27,158 nt of DNA from Euperipatoides rowelli (lineage: Eukaryota > Onychophora > Udeonychophora > Euonychophora > Peripatopsidae): assembly GCA_003024985.2 (NCBI GenBank), contig PXIH01S0001075.1; one strand, given 5' to 3'. Below the pieces are notes generated by a model. The model saw only the letters and a list, made by a program, of their open reading frames with translations, made no database searches and had not been told where the DNA came from. The translations under genes were made by a program, and so were the position numbers. Every line of letters begins with the position of its first letter. Position 1 is the first letter of the stretch. This document shows, in pieces, positions 21,231-27,158 of this stretch.

Positions 21231-21394
21231 CTAATGGTAGCATCACTGTCATCCCATTGGACTTTAGAGGAAGCAGAACCTTCTTTAAGTACGCCTAAAA
21301 TTGTAGCTTTTCTGGCTGTAGGTTTATGAAAACATTGGCCACCCAATCGGAGGCCACGATCTACACCACCAATTAAAGCTAATGCTGGCCAGAC
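21231..21394 (-). CDS. HERC1: HERC1 ortholog, internal exon B (GG-D-LRLGGQ module)
   Basis: The acceptor is ctaaatttag and the donor is ATTAG|GTACTG. It has 54 codons plus 2 nt, starting in phase 0 and ending in phase 2. The product opens VWPALALIGGVDRGLRLGGQ, continues with KATILGVLKEGS and ends KVQWDDSDATI. From memory, human HERC1 has a near-identical VWPVLAAIGGYDRGLRLGGQ with GVLKEGSTSAKVQWD, and HERC2 carries a related GGIDGRLRLGGQ segment. This is therefore a small beta-rich module shared by the large HERCs. Its function is not established here; similar folds often mediate protein contacts. The exon is 164 nt, the same length as exon A by coincidence. It joins exon C directly: AG plus T makes a Ser codon. 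Confidence 0.95.
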
Positions 21395-21600
21395 CTAAAT
21401 TTAGAAGTAATAATGAAAATTAGGTTGTGGTGTATAAAAAATATTTTTAATGGGAATCATAGCAAAAAATGCAACAAATGGAATTTTGAATAAAGAAAAA
21501 TGGAAAATATTTTTTTTTACCTTTATAAATATACAGAGGAGTCAGTCATCATTTTAAGCCTAACCCTAGGATGCATGAGTTTTATTTTACACATTTCCAT

Positions 21601-21712
21601 GACTTGGGTGAAAAAGACCCATCTATAATATTGCAGTGACTGGGGTGAAAAAGACCCAATAAACAATATTGCAGTGACAGAGGTGAAAAAGACCCATATA
21701 CAATATTGCAGT
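21601..21712 (+). repeat. 37-bp subterminal tandem repeat inside the piggyBac-type element, 3 units
   Basis: Three units start at 21601, 21638 and 21675, each with GGTGAAAAAGACCC and ending AATATTGCAGT. A diverged fourth unit follows near 21748. A lone copy, GGGTGAAAAAGACCC, sits near the other end (22716-22730). GGGT...ACCC subterminal motifs are common in piggyBac-type elements and probably serve as transposase binding sites. Confidence 0.8.
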
Positions 21713-22152
21713 TGCTTTATTTTTATTTTGAAAAGTTACATGTATGGGGTGAAAAAGAACTTAAATACAATATTGTAGATACTTTATTTAACATTTGTTG
21801 CAATTCGTATATGGTACGTTCTTTACAAATCATAGTTCGACATTTTAGCATATGCGCTCACATTTACCGTCTTTTTTGTCAGTACACATAATTATGATGT
21901 CTCTTTTTTTTTTACCTGATCAAATATAGGTGTATTTTTATTTCAATAAATTTTTTAAAGTCATCAAGAATAAATTTATGTAAAGATGTATTTCCAGATC
22001 TTTGTTTCATATACTGTATGATATACTAATCTTTGGATTTTTTGTTTTTCCTTTTTCATAGTTTTGATTTTTCTCCCTAAAATAAATGCATTAGAGCACT
22101 CACATCCATTATATTACTTCATACAACCATAGGCGATCTTTCAGTTTGATGT

Positions 22153-22661
22153 TTACTGGTGTAATTTGCTATTTTTTTGGTCCTTGATATGCACACCACC
22201 CTTTGTTGAATTGTAAAAATGGATGATTTCTGGGTTTTTTCTTTTTACTGTTCTCAGCAACTGCATCATCTCTATATGATATGTGCTCAACAAAATAACT
22301 GACCTATTCTTTCTGGCAACATAACTTACTATAGTCATACTATCGCTGAAGCAAAAATAAGAATGCACAGCTCTACCTTTATTTGGTTGCATCTCTCTGG
22401 AATGTCCCATTTATTTTTTCTAACTGTACCAATTGCTGTTATTCTGACAATAAATGTTCAAATAGCAGTCAGAACACTTGTAAAAAAATTGTCAACAGTT
22501 AAATTGCAATAAGAATTTTCAATCGAATTTGTCAATTTCTTTACAACATATTTACCATAATTTAGTTGAACACCTGCACCAGGCTGTTTCCCAACAGATA
22601 AAAATCCATCTATAGCATATCCTGTTTGAGCTTCACACATCCCAAAAAAACTTAAGACCAT
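22153..22661 (-). pseudogene. piggyBac-type transposase remnant
   Basis: Two open pieces lie in different frames. The first (22458-22661) reads EAQTGYAIDGFLSVGKQ and then CNLTVDNFFTSVL; this DNFFTS is the second catalytic Asp region (T. ni piggyBac D346). The second (22153-22410) follows an ITAIGTVRKNKWDIPERC stretch that runs across the frame change. It reads TIVSYVARKNRSVILLSTYH and then KNPEIIHFYNSTKGGVHIKD, where the family has YNKTKGGVDTLDQ. The third catalytic Asp (GGVD) is His here, and the N-terminal region with the first Asp is absent. At least one frameshift separates the pieces. The copy cannot encode an active enzyme. Confidence 0.9.
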
Positions 22662-22980
22662 ATTTTGTTATTGTTGGCACACTAATACCTACATGAATAG
22701 AAGTGAATAGGGACTGGGTGAAAAAGACCCAGGTCATGTAAACTAGGGATATCGTTACATTTTGGTAAATATTTTATAAGTTATCGATGATTACTTTACA
22801 AAACTGCTTCCCAATGTTCTAAATTAATCTATTAAGGCATAACTAGAACCTCAAAAAGGTATACATTTTATTAACATAATTATGAGTGTTTGAAGTTAAC
22901 AATGGGCAAAAACACCCCAGTTATGCATCCTAGGGTTAAATTAAAAATCTCTATATAAAATCAAGATTAAAAAGATATAC

Positions 22981-23144
22981 CTTTTTACAAAGCTGCTCCA
23001 ACTTCAGATCCTGCAAGGCCAGCTTGCTTTCTCGTAGTTTTGAAGCAGCTTCATCAGCTTCTTTAGAAAGCTTAATAGCTTCTTCTAAATCTCTCAATTC
23101 TTCACCCTCTTCACCATCTGCCAACTCTTTATTACTGATGATAC
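22981..23144 (-). CDS. HERC1: HERC1 ortholog, internal exon A (charged helical segment)
   Basis: First visible exon in transcript order. It has 2 nt completing an upstream codon and then 54 open codons, ending in phase 0. The acceptor reads ttttaag (23145-23146 is the AG) and the donor is AAG|GTATAT. The product is rich in Glu, Lys, Leu and Ala, for example EELRDLEEAIKLSKEADEAA near residues 14-33, and ends LEQLCKK. This looks like one amphipathic helix or short coiled coil. It joins in frame to exon B, whose HERC1 identity is clear, so position and phase support it as the preceding HERC1 exon rather than sequence match alone. An alternative acceptor ten bases further in (atcatcag) would shorten the start slightly. 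No preceding exon was recognised in the 4 kb upstream, so the gene continues outside the window or across a large intron. Confidence 0.85.
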
Positions 23145-23592
23145 CTTAAAATACAAATGAAGGTGTTTGTTTTATAGAAAAAAATTAAAATGAATTAAAA
23201 TTCTAACCAGCAAATAAAATTTGGAAGTCCAATTGAAGACAAATTATGATAATCTACAGTATATTAGACCTTACCTCTATAATAAAACATAATGGTTTAA
23301 AATATAAACATAGAAAGAAGAGAAACCTTCTCTAGAAAGAGAGATAATTTTCTAGGACACAATAGTAAAATACCATACTTAATTAACAGTATGTGGGATC
23401 TGGAATAGCATTGAAGTGAAAATCCCTAAAATAATAATCTAACCTAACCTTAGTTGACAGTACAATTATTTTTAAACATTAATATCACATTTGCATAAAT
23501 TCCCTCTATTTAATGGACAAAATTTATAATTTCACAATGACACAGCAAATAATCTGCAAGAAATTAATTCTTAATTTGAAAAGCAAACTAAT

Positions 23593-23616
23593 TTCTGTGA
23601 ACTAGTGTTCACAGAA
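23593..23616. repeat. Perfect hairpin, 10-bp arms
   Basis: TTCTGTGAAC and GTTCACAGAA are separated by TAGT. It is short and isolated, with no T run after it. Confidence 0.7.
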
Positions 23617-24385
23617 TTAATAGTAACACTTGACATTCTACAGTTAATAATTTTTTTTTACCAAAACATTAAATTTGGCACAATACTTTTATGCTACAAG
23701 ATTAAGATATCAATGTGATAAAATTGCATATGGGTAAAAACAAAATTAACAATTTGTTGATCACAATATTTAACCTATAAATGAAATTTGTCCCAATGAG
23801 ATAATCTCACTAATAACTCTTTAGGTCAATAATACTGAATGATGAGATAATTTCAAAATATTTTATTTCTGATTATTTAAGGTGGGAGGAGGAAGTAATA
23901 ATTATTGTGCAGACAGACAGAAACATTTGGCATGTTTTGATTTTCATAAAAATAAACTTCACCGTAAAATTCAAATCAATGATGTACAATGTATGACTTT
24001 AATTTTTTTTGAGCACTGTTCTTAAGGAATATTGATGTTTCTTTTTTACTATTCCGCTCACAAAATTAATATTCTGGAAAAATATATATATATTAATTTT
24101 AAAATACAATAGGCTATATTAAGTTACAGCAGTTATTTTGATTTTGTTAAAAGTGAAACTAAAGTGAGAAAAGACAAGATTTTTAGACATTTGTTTATTG
24201 AAATATTTTTCTTTATAACTGATTAAAGAGAGAGAGAGAGAGACGAGTAGAGAAAATTCAAGACTGTAGGTACATTTATTACAACAAAATAAATAGCCAT
24301 TTCCTTCAAAACAATTGATTCTTATATTAGTTAAAATATTTATATTTGCAAAACTTTGTATTTGGGGTGAAAGTGTTCTAAGTTG

Positions 24386-24432
24386 TAATTATAACATGTT
24401 AACTAGCCTAACTAGTTAACATGTTATAATTA
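24386..24432. repeat. Perfect 21-bp inverted repeat with 5-nt loop
   Basis: The left arm 24386-24406 begins TAATTATAACATG and ends TTAACTAG. The right arm 24412-24432 is its exact reverse complement, and the loop is CCTAA. It is the longest perfect hairpin seen in the window. A low-GC background raises the chance of AT palindromes, but 21 matching pairs is unlikely by chance. Confidence 0.9.
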
Positions 24433-25151
24433 AGGGCCCAGTTGGTCAAACTAAAGAAGGGCCCAATTTAGACATTTTCACCAGCCCCTACCCTACATTC
24501 AAATGTAAAGCATATTATGAAGGGAGGAGGGGGCTCGCCTCCTCATGCAACTGATGCAAGTTCAGAAAATTAAAAAATAAATAAAATAAAATAGTTTATT
24601 TATAGCTTTTTAAGTATAGTTTGTGAACATTCTACTTAAATCAAATTTATTATTTTTTATTTTTTAAATAAAATATTTTTATTATTCTACAAAATTGCAG
24701 TATTGTTTTTAAAATGTATACAAAAAAATTAGATATTCAATCTTTAAACTGTGACTGAAATGTAAATATAAATAGAATTTCTAGAAATTATTTTGTTTTA
24801 AAAAAAAAGTAAATTGTATCAAATTATAATCACATTTATTTCATTTATAAGTGATAAAAACATTAATTGAAGGATGGTAATTAGCAATCTCAAATTTAAA
24901 AATAAAAATATGGCTGGTCAGTGAGGAGGAGGAGGGGTCTAGACTTTATCTTATTCTATCCTGTAATTGTGCCACTGTCTATAAGTGAGGTCATTTAGAT
25001 ATTCACTAAGATACTGCATATTAAAAAACAAAACAAGCTGTTTATTGTAGATTGGTACAAATCTAATGAAATATTCTTAGCAAAAGAAAATGAGGAGTAT
25101 CATTATGATTTCTCCAAACTTTAATTGAAATACAGTAAACAAAGACAAATG

Positions 25152-25176
25152 TGAAGCTACCTGTAAGGTAGCTTCA
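25152..25176. repeat. Perfect hairpin, 11-bp arms with 3-nt loop
   Basis: TGAAGCTACCT and AGGTAGCTTCA surround GTA. It stands alone in the intron. Confidence 0.85.
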
Positions 25177-25572
25177 TTCATTCAATTTAGACGAATGATA
25201 AGTAATCGTAACAAAGGCTTTTTATTTTTTTTAATATTAAATTTTAAAACCCTTGGCTCTATTTACAGGAGAAGAAGCAGTCTTATGGTATGAACTTCAG
25301 ATTTAGAGAAATAATTTCGATTGAACTAAATTATTTCAGAAAGGAGTGCCATAAAGACAAGGTGGAAATCATTTAACATAATTATGGGGGTTTTTTTTTC
25401 AGAAAATAAACTATAATTTTTTAAAACACAAAGTAATCAAAGAAATCTTGTTCACTGACTAAATATCCTAACATAAACTCATGCAAATACGATAGTTTAA
25501 ATACAAAATAATTTTAGTTGGTAAAATTTGATTCTAACAAAAAGATGTCATTTATTTCAATAGGCCTGGACT

Positions 25573-25728
25573 GTGTGATAAGGTTGGTCTTGGGGTTTGC
25601 AGCGTGGCTGAGTGGCCTATTGGAAACCCCCACGAATAATGATAATGCAGTTGTGAGACGTATGAGATGAGCAACACAGACAACTAGTTATGTTGGCNGT
25701 TGTATTCCTTATTAGGGATAGAACAATG
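25573..25728 (-). repeat. GC-richer dispersed repeat, short internally deleted copy
   Basis: In reverse complement it carries both ends of the 5473-6430 element: the TATCCCTAATAAGGAATACA palindrome region and CAGCCACGCTGCAAACCCCA. About 800 bp of the interior is missing. One N lies at 25698. This is the usual relation between a longer element and a deletion derivative. Confidence 0.7.
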
Positions 25729-25758
25729 TCCTCATTACAACTGTATATATTTTTTTAT

Positions 25759-25841
25759 ACTATTCCACCGGAATATTACCTTCAACATTTACAGTAACTA
25801 TTCCTTTCTAATTTCTACTATTCTCGGAATACCGGAATAGT
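25759..25841. repeat. Palindromic cluster with 8-bp inverted ends
   Basis: ACTATTCC at 25759 and GGAATAGT at 25834 form the ends of an 83-bp segment. Within it TATTCCACCGGAATA and GGAATACCGGAATAG are further small palindromes. It may be a tiny foldback element or chance. Confidence 0.4.
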
Positions 25842-26236
25842 GTTAAAATCGATGGCTGATGTACAGTAGATTTGACTGAGGTCAATGAGGTTACCATTTT
25901 GAGTATTACAACACAAAGCCATAAATTGGGATATGCCACCGTGGCCATATTCCATAACTTAAATACAATCTAATTCAATTGAAATGATCCTGAAAAAATG
26001 CCTAAAAATAATTCTGAAATATTTTGATCTAAAGTACAGTATGTTAATGCCTTGGCAATAACAAACAACAGCTTTGTCACAAAAAAGAGACAATTTATTT
26101 ATTGATGCTGTGTTCTCCATGCTTTTTGAAATTGGATGTGAGCACTAAATTCAAATTTAATTTTTTGTCCGAAATGACCAATTGATGATTTGAAGTTTTA
26201 AAGGTAAAAAAAAAATTGAACAAAATTTTCTTTTAA

Positions 26237-26738
26237 CCCTGCAGTCATCACAGTATATGTGAGATACATAATTAATATTCAAAAATTAATTTCTAGCTAA
26301 TGCGTTTAACTATATTATTATACAGCCTATTCTCCTCCTAAATTAATGAGTTTTTTTCATCTGTCAATTAGCCGGTGTTGTGACGGCAAGGCATATATTG
26401 ATTTCCTTTGATTTTATCTGTCAGATACANGTTTTTTTGTATCTGTTATAGATTTTGAAATATTTAACATAATGTATTGTTTGGACATACGGTAATACGG
26501 GTAAATACGAGCTGTAATAATTTCTGTTGTATGCGGACATTTAGAAAAAAAATCATAAAAGAAAATCTGTTTGTTGAATTTTTATTTTTATATACAGTAT
26601 ATTAAAATTCCTGATAAAAAGAGAACAAAAAAATACTATTTAGGTTTTTTTATGCCTGTTATACTGTATATATACACATGTATCTAACAGATACACCGCG
26701 ACTACTCATTTAAGTTTCTGATCACGATGACTGCAGGG
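26237..26738. mobile_element. piggyBac-type MITE (502 bp)
   Basis: It has 13-bp perfect inverted ends CCCTGCAGTCATC, flanked on both sides by TTAA (26233-26236 and 26739-26742), the piggyBac target duplication. No coding capacity is seen. A related pair of inner words (CTGTCAGATACA near 26419 and GTATCTAACAGATACA near 26680) may be subterminal repeats. The TIR differs from that of the transposon at 21564-22935, so it belongs to a different subfamily and would need another transposase. One N lies at 26430. Intact duplications suggest a comparatively recent insertion. Confidence 0.88.
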
Positions 26739-27117
26739 TTAATAAGAAATATATACTGTATAATTTAAAAAAAAAATTAAAAAAAAAAAGCTTTTTTTTT
26801 TTTTGTAATTAATTTTTTCCTCTAAGTTGGATAATTTACAAAAAATTGATTTGTCTTTTTTTTATATTTTGCCCTACAATGTCTCTTAACTATAGCTTGG
26901 CCGATGCTAGTGCTTCCCTTCCCCATATAAGACAGGGAGTGATAGTTAGGTTGCCATTCACTGCATAAGAACGAACAAGAACATGACTGCTACGTATGAC
27001 CGGTCAGTAAGATTAGCATAAGTAATGTTACTGCCTTATTACATTCTACTATAACAAATCATAGCCATAATTCAGCACACGCCAAATTTCCTTATCATAA
27101 TTATAAAGAGCTCATAC

Positions 27118-27158
27118 TGTAAGCTGTGGCTTCGCAATGTACGAAGAACACAGGTTAC
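27118..27158 (-). repeat. 41-bp inverted repeat, right copy at the window edge
   Basis: Exact reverse complement of 109-149, running to the last base of the window, so the repeat continues beyond it. Identity ends at 27117. It may simply be two insertions of one high-copy family in opposite orientation. A contig ending inside such a repeat would be typical of a short-read assembly. Confidence 0.85.

Larger units (their letters stand above)
21564..22935 (-). mobile_element. piggyBac-type DNA transposon, internally decayed copy
   Basis: The ends are perfect 13-bp inverted repeats CCCTAGGATGCAT. The right end is followed by TTAA (22936-22939), the piggyBac target site; on the left the site reads CTAA (21560-21563), one change from TTAA. 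Inside, the minus strand encodes pieces of a DDE transposase of the piggyBac (PGBD) family, listed separately. At 1,372 bp it is about half the usual 2.3-2.5 kb, and the N-terminal part of the transposase is missing. Subterminal copies of GGTGAAAAAGACCC occur near both ends. It inserted in the HERC1 intron 45 bp from an exon without visibly harming the splice sites. Confidence 0.93.
21395..22980. other. Intron between exons A and B, almost filled by a piggyBac-type transposon
   Basis: 1,586 nt, of which 1,372 are the transposon at 21564-22935. The element ends 45 bp from the exon A donor. Apart from it, only short AT-rich flanks remain. Confidence 0.85.
23145..27158. other. Intron upstream of exon A, partial
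   Basis: About 4 kb with no recognisable HERC1 exon on the minus strand. It holds several perfect hairpins, a GA microsatellite (24227-24242), a purine-rich patch (24520-24545), the short copy of the dispersed repeat (25573-25728), a palindromic cluster (25759-25841) and a piggyBac-type MITE (26237-26738). It ends in the 41-bp inverted repeat. Confidence 0.6.

Noticed and set aside
21601-21730. Regular repeats that might suggest a CRISPR array
   Set aside because: The repeats are contiguous 37-bp tandem units inside a piggyBac-type element in a eukaryotic intron.
23438-23456. CTAACCTAACCTTA as a telomere-like TTAGG array
   Set aside because: Only two or three units; such short runs are common and give no evidence of a telomere.
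109-27158. A 27-kb transposon bounded by the 41-bp inverted repeats
   Set aside because: The interior is ordinary HERC1 gene structure with unrelated insertions, and the right copy runs off the sequence, so no target duplication can be shown.

Overview
The window looks like AT-rich nuclear DNA of an invertebrate, possibly an arthropod such as a decapod crustacean. The organism call is weak: it rests on short exons at clean GT/AG splice sites, very AT-rich introns packed with A/T runs, recurrent TACAGTA/TACTGTA words, and a mixture of piggyBac-type, LINE and LTR relics. Isolated N bases (15316, 15814-15829, 17404, 25698, 26430) point to a draft assembly. Nothing suggests bacterial genes, operons or CRISPR.

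One host gene fills the window. It lies on the minus strand and is read from high to low coordinates: an ortholog of HERC1, the giant HECT/RCC1 E3 ubiquitin ligase and guanine-nucleotide-exchange-like protein of about 4,860 residues in human. I resolve ten internal coding exons, called A to J in transcript order: 22981-23144, 21231-21394, 16712-17736, 14150-14539, 10181-10300, 9876-10053, 9200-9351, 4982-5169, 2023-2377 and 718-1001. They total 3,020 nt, about 1,000 codons. Splice phases agree at every junction from A to I. The encoded part is the middle of HERC1, after the SPRY domain and before the WD40 repeats. It holds a charged helical stretch, a small beta-rich module shared with HERC2, a conserved helical block, a Ser/Pro-rich linker, a UBA domain split over two exons, an Arg/Glu-rich then acidic stretch, a Cys/His-rich putative zinc module, and the start of the next conserved block. 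The gene's start, its RCC1, SPRY and WD40 domains and its HECT domain lie outside the window.

Two places need care. Exon J changes frame at a run of five G on the coding strand (829-833). The phases of exons I and J do not fit, so a small exon between them is probably missing from my model.

The rest is intron. It carries a 1,372-bp decayed piggyBac-type transposon with 13-bp terminal repeats (21564-22935), a 502-bp piggyBac-type MITE with intact TTAA duplications (26237-26738), a 275-bp solo LTR with a perfect 5-bp target duplication (18660-18934), a LINE reverse-transcriptase tail (3056-3366), and a short LTR-retroelement pol fossil (about 1150-1290). It also carries a GC-richer dispersed repeat in full and internally deleted forms (5473-6430 and 25573-25728), a short tandem repeat (7029-7210) and several hairpins. 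A 41-bp inverted repeat sits at both window edges (109-149 and 27118-27158), which suggests a sequence or contig ending in a dispersed repeat.

I found no convincing undescribed system. The observations most worth following are the conserved zinc-like module of HERC1, the exon J frame problem, and two unidentified coding-like islands in the intron between exons B and C.
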